Assembly: GCA_965224045.1 (NCBI GenBank)
Contig: CBDCYD010000001.1
Location: forward strand, 1 to 64,000
DNA: 64,000 bases
Reading direction: 5' to 3'
DNA from: Tectiglobus sp965224045
Lineage (GTDB): Bacteria; Pseudomonadota; Alphaproteobacteria; Rhizobiales; Hyphomicrobiaceae
Shown here: piece by piece, positions 1 to 8,649 of the stretch
Layout: every line of letters begins with the position of its first letter
Position numbering within the stretch: position 1 is the first letter of the stretch
The notes under the pieces: generated by a model
What the model saw: only the letters and a program-made list of their open reading frames with translations
Told to the model about the DNA's origin: nothing
The model's database searches: none
Made by a program: the position numbers and the translations under genes

Positions 1-615
1 CCCCGGGTCACGATCGAGGAGGGCTGGCCGTTCGCGACATTTGATGAGGCGCGCGGCCGTGTCGTCGCGGCCAACGGGCGTGCGACCATCCGTGCCGGCC
101 AGCTCGTGCTGGCGGCCGGCTACGAGAGCTTCGGGTTATTGCACGCCATTGCGGGCCGGTGCATCGGCGGCGGCGTCAAGGGCCAGGCCGCGCTCTATGC
201 CTGCCCCGAGGCGACCGGCCGGCCGTTGATCTACGACGACGGCGTCTACGTCGTCCCACACGACAACGGCCTGTGCGCGGTCGGCAGCACCAGCGAAAAG
301 ATCTGGTCGGACCCGGCAACCCCGGACGCCGGCCTGACCGACTACCTGCAGCGCGCGCAAGACCTCTGCCCGCCGTTGCGCACCGCCACTTTGGTGAGGC
401 GCTGGGCCGGCGTGCGCCCGCGCTGCCATCTGACCGATCCGATCGTCGGCCGCCTTTCACCCGCGAGCAAGGTTCTGGTCGCGACCGGCGGCTACAAGGT
501 CACGTTCGGCATTGCCCACCGCATGGCGCGCCGCATAGCCGACGAGATCATCGGCGTCGACCAGCCGCTGCCACTGCCGGAAACGTTCCGCCCGCCCCAC
601 CATCTCGGCGCGTAA
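1..615 (+). CDS. FAD-dependent amino-acid oxidase (DAO family), 3' end
   Basis: The frame is open from the first base of the window, so the N-terminus with the FAD dinucleotide-binding fold lies outside. The visible 204 residues carry features of the DAO superfamily (glycine oxidase or D-amino-acid dehydrogenase type): a substrate-domain strand and loop (GQAALYACPE, then YDDGVYVVPHDNG), the RRWAGVRPRC segment, and a C-terminal FAD-contacting stretch (KVLVATGGYKVTFGIAHRMA). Such enzymes oxidise an amine or amino acid with FAD. The substrate cannot be read from this fragment. No partner gene follows; the next gene is on the opposite strand. Confidence 0.75.
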   Translation, partial: PRVTIEEGWPFATFDEARGRVVAANGRATIRAGQLVLAAGYESFGLLHAIAGRCIGGGVKGQAALYACPEATGRPLIYDDGVYVVPHDNGLCAVGSTSEKIWSDPATPDAGLTDYLQRAQDLCPPLRTATLVRRWAGVRPRCHLTDPIVGRLSPASKVLVATGGYKVTFGIAHRMARRIADEIIGVDQPLPLPETFRPPHHLGA

Positions 616-1031
616 GTTATGAACTCGGCGCCACAACCCATCGCATCGCTGGCGTGGCCACGACGACGACTGCCAATTGCCAGGCAGCGGCGCCCGCCTG
701 TCGTGCACGCGATCAGTTCACCTGCCGCGTCGTCCCACCTTCACCAGTGTCATACCTGGGGATAGGAAGCTGGGGGCGAGATTGCTCGCACCCTTCCGCT
801 GCCAATCGCGGTGTCCTCCCGGGCCTTGTGCCCGGCGGAATTGTTGCCTTGCCGAGAAATTGTATGGCGGAGGTGAGGCAACTGCATGCCCGACGGGGAC
901 AATGGGCATCTTGCACGGCTCGATGTCGTCTTGTGACAACCGATGCCAGCAAACAGTATGTGAGCAAGCCGCCAAGCAAGGAACCAGACGAATGGTAGTT
1001 GGCTTGCAGGGTTTTGCCTGCGGGCCTTCGT
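616..1031. other. Gene-free stretch with short inverted repeats
   Basis: Between the oxidase stop and the true aqpZ stop there is no convincing gene. Open frames read across it look like tails without domain features. The stretch has repeat-like character: a GC hairpin CCGGGC/GCCCGG at 819-835 and a 'TCATACCTGGGGATAGGAA' segment near 750, similar in style to the extragenic repeats common in proteobacteria. The minus-strand frame crossing it only looks coding because aqpZ is frameshifted into it. Confidence 0.5.
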
Positions 1032-1728
1032 TCATGAACCGTCGTCTGCAAGCAATGCCTTGTAGATCACTGCCCCAATCGCTGCACCGATGACCGGTGC
1101 TACCCAGAACAACCACAATTGCGAGATTGCATCTCCGCCGGCGAACAGTGCTTGGCTGGTTGACCGCGCGGGGTTTACCCGAAGTGTTCGTAATTGGAAT
1201 TGAGATGAGGTGGATGAGCGTCAATCCCATCCCGATCGCAATCGGAGCGAATCCAGCAGGCGCACGGCTATCCGTCGCACCAAGAATGATTATCAGGAAA
1301 AATGCTGTGAGGACGATCTCAGCCATCAAGGCTGACATCATCGAATACTTTCCGGGTGAGAGTTCCCCATAACCGTTGGATGCAAATCCACCGACACCGG
1401 CAAAATCTGCCTTGCCGGATAGGATCAAGTAAAGAACCGTCGCAGCCAGTATCGCGCCGGCGAGTTGGGCAATAATGTATGGTGCCAACTCTCCCCAGGA
1501 AAAGCGCCCTCCAACGGCAAGACCGACCGATACGGCGGGATTGAAATGCCCGCCAGAGATATGGCCTACGGCGTATGCCATAGTTAGGACGGTCAATCCG
1601 AACGCAAGAGAAACGCCGACGAAACCAATTCCGAGTTCAGGAAAAGCGGCGGCGAAAACAGCGCTTCCACACCCGCCGAACACCAGCCAAAATGTACCGA
1701 ACACCTCGGCACCCAGCTTGTTGATCAT
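1032..1728 (-). pseudogene. aqpZ: Aquaporin Z, interrupted by a single-base frameshift
   Basis: The product is a tetrameric inner-membrane water channel of the MIP family. The first 155 or so residues match the family closely: start MINKLGAEVFGTFWLVFGG, first pore motif in HISGGHFNPAV, then GFASNGYGE and TNTS. Just before the second NPA motif there is one extra base in the CCC at 1178-1180. It shifts translation into a tail of more than 150 residues with no family resemblance. Removing that base restores SVNPARS and the normal end (LWLFWVAPVIGAAIGAVIY...), with a stop at 1032 and 231 residues, the same length as E. coli AqpZ. The start at 1728 has an AAGGA ribosome site; upstream starts do not. 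Either a recent pseudogene or a sequencing error. Confidence 0.85.
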
Positions 1729-1892
1729 ATCGTTTCCTTGAGTTGAAATTTCTGCAAACATTCCCCGTCGGAGTTTGCGCATGACACGCCAGATTCATTT
1801 CCAGAGTCGTCGGATGTGTCAACGTGACTGCAAGAGAAACAGATATCGCCCGTAGGGCCATGGTGCTTCCGCAACCAGGTCGCTGGTGTTCC

Positions 1893-1955
1893 GGTTCAGA
1901 CATTTGCTTTCCCGTGCGGCCCCGTACGGCGATGTCGAGTGCAAATGTCAGAACC
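1893..1955. repeat. Dispersed palindrome, family A, copy 1
   Basis: The arms GGTTCAGACATTTGC and GCAAATGTCAGAACC form an inverted repeat with one mismatch around a 33-base loop. The same arms occur at 18347-18399. Both copies are followed by the shared flank GCAAGCCTATGTT (here 1969-1981). The loop matches the reverse complement of the other copy's loop. It lies between the aqpZ start and the end of the cyclase gene. Confidence 0.8.
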
Positions 1956-1994
1956 CTAAGGAACACGAGCAAGCCTATGTTGCTAGGCCAAGGC

Positions 1995-3752
1995 CTAGAC
2001 AGTCAATCCGGCACGACGCAGGCCGTCCTCAAAAACTTTGCGGTCTGCTTCGCGGCGAAACGGCAAAGTTTCCTCGATGAATGAGAGGGCCATATCCGGT
2101 TTTTCCGCGGTTAGAGCATCGAGCGCTTTCCGCGCCTCATCGGTACGGTCCAGATGCGCCAAAGCAATGGCCATGGTGGCATTGCCCCACACACCGGAAT
2201 TGGGTTGGCCGACAGCCCGGCGAGCCCATTCCAACGCATCGTCATAACGATTTTGCAAAAGATACGCCCAGGCCGACACCAACAGGAATGCATAGTAGTT
2301 CGGATCGCGAGGGCTCAACCTTGCCGCTTTTTCCAGGTTGGCGATGGCTTCATCGGGTAGTCCGGCAAGTACCAATGCCAGTCCACGGCCAAATTGGGCC
2401 TGTGCAAGGTTCGGGTTAAGCTCGATCGCCTTGTCACATTCGGCGATAGCCTGGCCGTGCTGATGCCGCATCGACAGGACGCGCCCCAGGATGGCGTGGG
2501 CCATTGCATCCCGGTCATCCAGTCGGACGGCCTTCTGCGCAAACTCAAAACTTTCCTCAAGTTGGTCAACGCGATAATCGGTGAGTGCGTCGAAAACGGC
2601 CATGAAGCAGGCGTACGCCAACATCGTGTGGGCAGCAGCGAAGTGGTCATCCTGTGCAACTGCTTTCCGAAATAGGCGCCGAGCTTCGGCGTTGTCGGCC
2701 TTGGAATATTGATACAAATGGTGGATGCCTTGGTGGTAGAGCGCCCAAGCATCTAGAGAATCGGGTGACTTGCGCCTTGCACGCTCACGCTCTGCCGCCC
2801 CGATCTCAGGTTGCAGGGCACCGACGATCCTTTGCGTGATTTCATCTTGTACGACAAATATATCCTCAAGTTCGCGGTCGAATTGCTCCGCCCACAAGTG
2901 ATTGCCAGTCTCAGCCTCAATTAACTGCGCTGTCACGCGTACGCGATTGGCTGCGCGACGCACACTGCCCTCGAGAACATAGCGAACTCCTAGTTGCTGT
3001 CCGATGGACCTGACATCAACAGCCGCGTTCTTGTAAGTGAAGGAGGAGTTCCTCGCGATCACGAAGATCGATCTAAAGCGTGACAACCCCGTTATGACAT
3101 CTTCCGCAATACCGTCGGCAAAAAAAGCCTGTTCGGGGTCGCCAGACATATTATCAAAGGGCAATACGGCGACCGACGGCTTGTCGGGAATGATTAGCGT
3201 TGATGATTGCGATCCGGCCTTCCGCTCCATTACCGATGCTGTCCTAATCCAACGCCAGGTTCGGATCGGCCGATCAATGTTTTTGACCGCCTTCTCGCCC
3301 ATGTTTTCGAATGCAAAGTTCAACCGGTCCCGAATCTCTTCGTAGACTTTCCCCGAGATACAAATTCCGCCAGGTTCGGCTAGTGCTTCAAGACGGGCCG
3401 CAACGTTGACGCCGTCGCCAAAGATGTCATCGTCCTCGATGATGATGTCGCCCAAATTCAAGCCGATGCGAAGTTGAAGGCGGTCGCCTTTGGCGAATTC
3501 AGTTTCGCGATCAATTATTGATTGTTGGATGCTAACAGCACTGTTGACGGCCTGAATGACACTTGGAAACTCGGCCAGAAGACCGTCGCCCATGAGCTTG
3601 ACAATCCGCCCGCTGTGTTCCGAAATCTTCGGCTGCACAAGATCTTTGTAGAGGGACTTCAGACGATTGACCGTCGACACCTCATCCTCGCCCATGAGGC
3701 GTGAATAGCCAACCACATCTGCAGCCATAATCGCGCTTAGACGACGTTCCAT
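1995..3752 (-). CDS. Class III adenylate/guanylate cyclase with TolB-like and TPR domains
   Basis: A 585-residue protein. Residues 1-170 are a class III nucleotide cyclase domain: the metal aspartates are D12 (in MAADVVGYS) and D56 (in MGDGLLAEF), and N116 and R120 in the GDGVNVAARLE helix fit the transition-state pair. Next comes a TolB/FlgO-like domain (PSVAVLPFDNMSGDPEQ... through the YVLEGSVRR strand). The C-terminal half is made of TPR repeats, the clearest being HGQAIAECDKAIELNPNLA. This arrangement is common in Hyphomicrobiales, where genomes carry many such paralogues. It likely makes cAMP as a soluble enzyme. The ATG at 3752 was chosen because GGAGG precedes it by 8 bases and the conserved MERRLSAIMAAD follows directly. 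Effector and regulation are unknown. Confidence 0.88.
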   Translation of the reverse strand: MERRLSAIMAADVVGYSRLMGEDEVSTVNRLKSLYKDLVQPKISEHSGRIVKLMGDGLLAEFPSVIQAVNSAVSIQQSIIDRETEFAKGDRLQLRIGLNLGDIIIEDDDIFGDGVNVAARLEALAEPGGICISGKVYEEIRDRLNFAFENMGEKAVKNIDRPIRTWRWIRTASVMERKAGSQSSTLIIPDKPSVAVLPFDNMSGDPEQAFFADGIAEDVITGLSRFRSIFVIARNSSFTYKNAAVDVRSIGQQLGVRYVLEGSVRRAANRVRVTAQLIEAETGNHLWAEQFDRELEDIFVVQDEITQRIVGALQPEIGAAERERARRKSPDSLDAWALYHQGIHHLYQYSKADNAEARRLFRKAVAQDDHFAAAHTMLAYACFMAVFDALTDYRVDQLEESFEFAQKAVRLDDRDAMAHAILGRVLSMRHQHGQAIAECDKAIELNPNLAQAQFGRGLALVLAGLPDEAIANLEKAARLSPRDPNYYAFLLVSAWAYLLQNRYDDALEWARRAVGQPNSGVWGNATMAIALAHLDRTDEARKALDALTAEKPDMALSFIEETLPFRREADRKVFEDGLRRAGLTV

Positions 3753-4600
3753 TCGCAGACCCTCCACCAGGGAACTTAATCGGCAGAGCGACAAGAATCT
3801 ATGCGAGAAACTGATACCACCGCCTGCCACGTCATCAATCGCATCTGAATTAAAGGCATCGACAATGGCACCGATCACGACCAGCCGTCATCGGCGCACC
3901 GAGCGCCACTGAAATCCAGCCATTCCTGGTGGTCCGAAAATCAGCCCTGGCTCAATGTCGTGAATATTTGAACTTCAATGATCGAGCCGACTGAAAGCTT
4001 GCTTGAGCTGAACGCTCGCTCTGGGTAAATAGGTGAGCTTGTGCGCTGCACAACGCATGTCCGCGATTGGCCGAAGCGATCATTGCACTGCTTCGGCCGT
4101 GCCGATATGCGACAGCAGCAAACTCAGCATCGCCAACGAAGCGCATGTCACCTCGGCAAGAGCTGGTTGAACGATCTCCAGCTGCCCACTCCTGGCCTTC
4201 AACCCCTCCTCTTCTACACGACTCACCGCCGGCAAAGCACTTGCCACCCCCAACCGTCATTCCTGCGCAGGCAGGAACCTAAGCGACCATCGATAAAACT
4301 CGGCGCGAGCGTTCATCGTCAACCTGTCCGGCCGGAGCAACGCACTGAATTCCAGCCCGCTCATCGAACACGTCACGCTAGTCCAGCATACTGGCACTCA
4401 TACGCAGGTCGGTTCCCGGGCCCGCGGCATTGCATTGTCTCGCACTGACATAGAGCCAGCCGAGATCCGTACGGGTTTCTGCCACCCGACATCGAATGCT
4501 TCCGATGTCGGGCCGCCACTCTCGAGAATGCGAAAACACCCGGGGTCTTGCGCAGCAATTGCGCTGCGGTGAGGCATGAGGTATTGCCATCAACCGCGCC
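3753..4600. other. Gene-poor stretch with palindromes
   Basis: Almost 850 bases without a gene I can defend. Frames of up to about 135 codons exist on both strands, but they overlap one another, lack ribosome sites and show no domain features. It contains an extragenic-repeat-like sequence (CATTCCTGCGCAGGCAGGAA, 4258-4277) and a perfect 10-bp inverted repeat (4485-4512). No tRNA cloverleaf is apparent. Confidence 0.5.
4485..4512. repeat. Perfect 10-bp inverted repeat
   Basis: CCCGACATCG and CGATGTCGGG flank the 8-base loop AATGCTTC. It lies downstream of the acetyltransferase gene but has no T-run on either strand. It is therefore either a weak hairpin at the 3' end of that transcript or an extragenic palindrome. 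Confidence 0.6.
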
Positions 4601-5101
4601 TCAGCGTTGCGGGCGCTCGTAGATCATGAACCAGCTCGGCCCGTAGACCGGGTCGTCCCAGATCCGTTTCCAGGTAAAGCCGATCTTTTCGTAGGCGCGC
4701 ACCGCCGCCTCGTTCTCGATCGAGGGAAATACGCTCACCGCCAACGCCAGCGTCGTCGAGAACACTTCGTCGCGCAGTTGCTCCAGCGCCCGGCTGCCGA
4801 TGCCCTGGCCGCGGAAGCCGGCTTCGGCAATGAAGATGTCGAGGTCCCAGGTGCCGGGCTGAAGGTCGTCCGGCAGATCGTCGCCCCAAAGCGATGCATC
4901 GACGGCGTGCCCGTAGCCGACGTCCCTGCCGTCGACCTGCACCATGCGGGCAATCGCATGGTCCGTTCCGAGCGCCACGATCACCTCGGCTTCTGCGGCG
5001 GCACTCGGCCCCCACCAGCGCTGGATGTCCGGCCGTGCCAGCCATGCCCGGATTTGCGGCCAGTCGGCGTCTGTCGCGGGCCTGAGCGTGACCATGGACA
5101 A
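4601..5101 (-). CDS. GNAT family N-acetyltransferase
   Basis: A 166-residue single-domain acetyltransferase. The acetyl-CoA pyrophosphate loop (motif A) is clear: FRGQGIGSRALEQLRDEV at about residues 96-113, preceded by the beta-4 strand WDLDIFIAE. Motif B follows as the helix ENEAAVRAYEKIGF. The sequence RWWGPSAAAEAE near residue 30 and the overall length resemble the AAC(6')-like Acetyltransf_8 branch, but substrate and resistance function cannot be inferred. The start lies 16 bases downstream of purH on the same strand, so it may be the last gene of a purH transcript. Confidence 0.85.
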   Translation of the reverse strand: MSMVTLRPATDADWPQIRAWLARPDIQRWWGPSAAAEAEVIVALGTDHAIARMVQVDGRDVGYGHAVDASLWGDDLPDDLQPGTWDLDIFIAEAGFRGQGIGSRALEQLRDEVFSTTLALAVSVFPSIENEAAVRAYEKIGFTWKRIWDDPVYGPSWFMIYERPQR

Positions 5102-5117
5102 CCCGTCCTCCGTTTGG

Positions 5118-6704
5118 TCAGTGGCGGAAATGGCGGTGGCCGGTAAAGACCATGGCGAGGTCCTGCTCGTCGGCCGCCGCGATCACCTCTTCGTCGCGCA
5201 TCGATCCGCCCGGCTGGATGATCGCCGTCGCCCCGGCCCGTGCCGCCTCCAGGAGGCCGTCGGCAAACGGGAAGAATGCATCCGATGCAACCACCGAGCC
5301 GTGCGCCAGCGAGCCCTCGAGTTCGGCTGCCTTGGCCGCATCTTCCGCCTTGCGCGCGGCGATGCGCGATGAGTCGATGCGACTCATCTGGCCGGCCCCG
5401 ATGCCGACCGTCGCGCCGTCCCTGGCATAGACGATCGCGTTCGACTTGACGTGCTTGGCGACCCGGAACGCGAACATCAGGTCCGCCAGTTCCTGCGCCG
5501 TCGGCTCGCGCTTGGTCACCACCTTGAGCTCCATGTCGTCGACCGTCATGTTGTCGCGCGACTGCACCAGCAGGCCGCCGGCAAGGCTGCGCACCGTGAT
5601 ACCGGGCGCTCGCGCATCCGCGAGCTCGCCGGTTGTCAGGAGCCTGAGGTTGGGCTTGTCGGCGAACACCGCTTTTGCATCTTCGCTGGCGGCCGGCGCG
5701 ATCACCACCTCGGTGAAGATCCGCGTGATTTCCTCCGCCACTTCCGCATCGATGGTTTTGTTGAGTGCGATGATTCCGCCGAACGCGCTCACCGGATCGC
5801 ATCTGAGCGCCAGCCGGTAGGCCTCGACCAGACTCGGCGCGGTTGCAACACCGCACGGGTTGGCGTGCTTGATGATCGCCACCGCCGCCGTGCCGGGATC
5901 GAACTCCGACACCAGTTCGAACGCCGCGTCCGTGTCGTTGAGGTTGTTGAAGGACAGCTCCTTGCCCTGCTGTTGGACCGCCGACGTCACCCCCGGCCGG
6001 TTCTCCGACGTGCGGTAGAACGCAGCCCACTGGTGCGGGTTTTCGCCGTATCTGAGTTTCGCGCCGAGGCGGCCTGCGAACGTCCGGTAGGGCGGCGCCT
6101 TCATCTCGAGCTGCTCGCCAAACCAGGAGCTGATCGCGGCATCGTAGGCAGACGTGCGCGCGTAGGCCTTGGCCGCCAGATAGCGCCGCAGCTCACCGCT
6201 GACGGCACCGCCGAGTTCATCGAGGTCGGCGATCACGGCGTCATAGTCTTCCGGGTCGACGATCACGGTCACGCCCGCATGGTTCTTGGCGGCAGCGCGG
6301 ATCATCGCCGGCCCGCCGATGTCGATGTTCTCGATGCATGTTGCAAAGTCCTCGCCGCGCGACACCGCCGCCTCGAACGGGTAGAGGTTGACCGCCAGAA
6401 GGTCGATTGGCCCGATACCGTGCTCGGCCGCCGCCGCATCGTGGTCGCGGTCCCCCCGCACCGCCAGCAGCCCGCCGTGCACCTTCGGATGCAGCGTCTT
6501 CAGGCGCCCGCCCATCATTTCCGGAAAACCGGTGTAGTCGGCAACGTCGACGACCGCGATCCCGGCATCCGCGATCGCCTTGGCCGTGCCCCCCGTCGAA
6601 AGGATTTCGACGTCCTCGCGCTTGAGCGCCGTTGCAAGATCAACTAGTCCGGTCTTGTTGGAGACGGAAATCAGTGCGCGGCGCACGGTGATGGCATCTG
6701 TCAT
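5118..6704 (-). CDS. purH: Bifunctional AICAR formyltransferase / IMP cyclohydrolase PurH
   Basis: Carries out the last two steps of purine synthesis in the cytoplasm: formylation of AICAR with 10-formyl-THF, then ring closure to IMP. At 528 residues it has the normal length. The N-terminal 140 or so residues form the MGS-like cyclohydrolase domain (ALISVSNKTGL, STGGTAKAI, GGRLKTLHPKVHGG). The rest is the transformylase, with KLRYGENPHQ, the KHANPCGVA active-site loop, KSNAIVYA, GAGQMSRIDS and the terminal QPGGSMRD...FTGHRHFRH. The order purH, heparinase-like, rsmB, htpX is conserved in many rhizobia. Confidence 0.98.
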   Translation of the reverse strand: MTDAITVRRALISVSNKTGLVDLATALKREDVEILSTGGTAKAIADAGIAVVDVADYTGFPEMMGGRLKTLHPKVHGGLLAVRGDRDHDAAAAEHGIGPIDLLAVNLYPFEAAVSRGEDFATCIENIDIGGPAMIRAAAKNHAGVTVIVDPEDYDAVIADLDELGGAVSGELRRYLAAKAYARTSAYDAAISSWFGEQLEMKAPPYRTFAGRLGAKLRYGENPHQWAAFYRTSENRPGVTSAVQQQGKELSFNNLNDTDAAFELVSEFDPGTAAVAIIKHANPCGVATAPSLVEAYRLALRCDPVSAFGGIIALNKTIDAEVAEEITRIFTEVVIAPAASEDAKAVFADKPNLRLLTTGELADARAPGITVRSLAGGLLVQSRDNMTVDDMELKVVTKREPTAQELADLMFAFRVAKHVKSNAIVYARDGATVGIGAGQMSRIDSSRIAARKAEDAAKAAELEGSLAHGSVVASDAFFPFADGLLEAARAGATAIIQPGGSMRDEEVIAAADEQDLAMVFTGHRHFRH

Positions 6705-6814
6705 TGCGCGATCCTGAGTCGGAGATGTCTGCGTCTTGTCCGCCTAACACATTTCATGGGAACGCAGAATTGTCGTTTGGGATGAGTTGGAAAAGTCGGC
6801 CTGGAAATGCGGTA

Positions 6815-8515
6815 TCAGGCAATGCGTTCGCAGCGCCATTCGATCGACTTGTCACCGAAGCATGACCCGCGCAGCACGATCTGCTGCGATCTTGCCGGCC
6901 CGACGTAGTCTGCATAATGGATGCTGTCCTCGATAGATATCGTCGCATCGTTGCATCGGAACTGCCACACCGCCCCGTCCGGCAGTTTCAGCTCGACTGC
7001 CACGGCCGATTTTTCCGGCAGGCATACGATATCGGGATGCAGGTGGAAGTGGACCGAGAACGGGATGTCGCGCGGCAGGCGCATCCTCTGGCCGGCCGAT
7101 GCGATCTGGTCGCGCCCCTCAAGCCATCGCCCGGACTTGGCAAGCCGCAGCCGGCGTTGGTGCAACAGGCCGAAGCGCTGGCGATAGCCGTCGTGCTCGC
7201 CCTGCGCCATCATCGCATCGTTATCCCCCATGACGGCCGCCGTGGCCGCGTCCGGCATGCGCAGGGGCGGTCCGCCGATCAGGCGCTCCAGCGTGCGGTG
7301 CTGGACGATTCTTGCCGAGGACTGCGCGCCGAGCACCAGGGTGTTGTGGCTGGCCGTCGACCGCGACTGGGTGAGCCAGGCCTGATCGGCCGGCCCCGGT
7401 GCGCCGCCGTTGACGAAGATCGCCGTCACGCCTGAGGAAAACTCGAACGACAGGCATCCGGCCGCCGCTGCCGCCGCATCTTCCAGCGCCGGCGGCCCGC
7501 CGCCGTCCATCAGCACCACGCTGTCACCGCAGGAAAGCCGCACGTAGGCACTTTGCTCGGCCCTCTGCAGCGGATGTGGATCATCCGGAATGTAGGCTGC
7601 CAGCGTTGCCAACGTGTCGAGCGGCGTCGCACCGTTGCCGTTGAACCGCGCGAGAGAACCATCGCCGAGCCGCATGAACTGCACGAACCGCAACATGCGC
7701 GGTAGCGTTTCTTCGATGGCATCGGGCCAGGTTAGGCCGCGCGCGTTGAAACAGGTCCGCAGCGGTAACAGGTCCAGCAACAGCTCGACCGTCGTGAACG
7801 GGTTGCGGCTGCGGTGGCCGCCATCGTCGTGGATCTGCTTCTGCAACTCGCTGACGAGATCGCGCTGCGCCCGTTCGGCGATCCGTTCATGCCCGCCGAT
7901 GCAGACCCCACCCGTCAGCAGCCCGATCAACGCCGTCAGCCGGTCGCGGCCACCCGGCGCATCCCGCCATCGCGCCGATAGGTGGATGAGGTGTGCACCG
8001 AGGCTGTCGGCGAGCATGTCGTAGGTCGCCTGGTCGCCGCCACCCATCAAAAGCTCCGCATTTGCCAACCAGGAATACACCCGCCGCCCGGCGACATCGG
8101 CCGACCACGCCAGCCCGCGGCGCGTCCGGTTGCGGCTGATCCAGTCCTTGACGCACGCGCGGCCAAACGCGACCGCCTCGTCCGTTCCGGACGCCGACAG
8201 GTTCCTGAGCCAGCCGAACCCGTGTAACTCGCGCGCCCACGCATCGCTCGGCAGCGCGACATCGAAAACCGAGCCATCGCCGAGCGACACGACGCTTCCG
8301 CCAAGCCCGAACATGCCGTGCCGAACCTCGTGCGCGAAGCTCGCATCGGCGGTGCGCAGTTCCTGCGGCACCAGCAAAAGCTCGTCCGCAACCGGCGCCC
8401 CGTAGCGCCATCGAAAGAGGGGGGAGTGCAGCACGCCAGATAGCGCCAGCCGGCCGGCCCTGTCGATCAACAAGCGGGTCAGCCGTTTGCGCTCGTAGAA
8501 AGTGAGTGCGCCCAT
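6815..8515 (-). CDS. Heparinase II/III family protein
   Basis: A 566-residue protein of the heparinase II/III-like group that sits between rsmB and purH in rhizobia. The N-terminal half is a predicted alpha-toroid (RWRYGAPVADELL, SWLANAELLMGGGD, LSARWRDAPGGRDRLTALIGL). The C-terminal half from about residue 330 is a beta-rich heparinase_II_III domain (STASHNTLVLGAQSSARI, HDGYRQRFGLLHQRRLRL, DIPFSVHFHLHPDI). Family members are polysaccharide lyases, but in this branch the substrate is unknown. No signal peptide is visible at the chosen start (MGALTFYERKR). An envelope or capsule glycan substrate is only an inference. Confidence 0.85.
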   Translation of the reverse strand: MGALTFYERKRLTRLLIDRAGRLALSGVLHSPLFRWRYGAPVADELLLVPQELRTADASFAHEVRHGMFGLGGSVVSLGDGSVFDVALPSDAWARELHGFGWLRNLSASGTDEAVAFGRACVKDWISRNRTRRGLAWSADVAGRRVYSWLANAELLMGGGDQATYDMLADSLGAHLIHLSARWRDAPGGRDRLTALIGLLTGGVCIGGHERIAERAQRDLVSELQKQIHDDGGHRSRNPFTTVELLLDLLPLRTCFNARGLTWPDAIEETLPRMLRFVQFMRLGDGSLARFNGNGATPLDTLATLAAYIPDDPHPLQRAEQSAYVRLSCGDSVVLMDGGGPPALEDAAAAAAGCLSFEFSSGVTAIFVNGGAPGPADQAWLTQSRSTASHNTLVLGAQSSARIVQHRTLERLIGGPPLRMPDAATAAVMGDNDAMMAQGEHDGYRQRFGLLHQRRLRLAKSGRWLEGRDQIASAGQRMRLPRDIPFSVHFHLHPDIVCLPEKSAVAVELKLPDGAVWQFRCNDATISIEDSIHYADYVGPARSQQIVLRGSCFGDKSIEWRCERIA

Positions 8516-8649
8516 TCTCCGATTCCCGGCGGACTTGGCCTTGTTGCCTCACCCCGCCTTCAAGCCACGTCAAGAGCCATAGCCGCCACCACAAAGCGAT
8601 ACAAGACGGATGACGTGATCAACAATTAATACACCCCGCCGAGTTCCGG

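Noticed and set aside
718..1031. Continuation of the aquaporin frame to a 354-residue protein
   Set aside because: It is the wrong frame after a one-base insertion; the real end of the gene is readable in the neighbouring frame.
4041..4448. 135-codon frame in the gene-poor gap
   Set aside because: It has no ribosome site, runs through a REP-like sequence and overlaps rival frames.
5451..6647. 398-codon plus-strand frame
   Set aside because: It is the complement of purH; no start signal or recognisable family.
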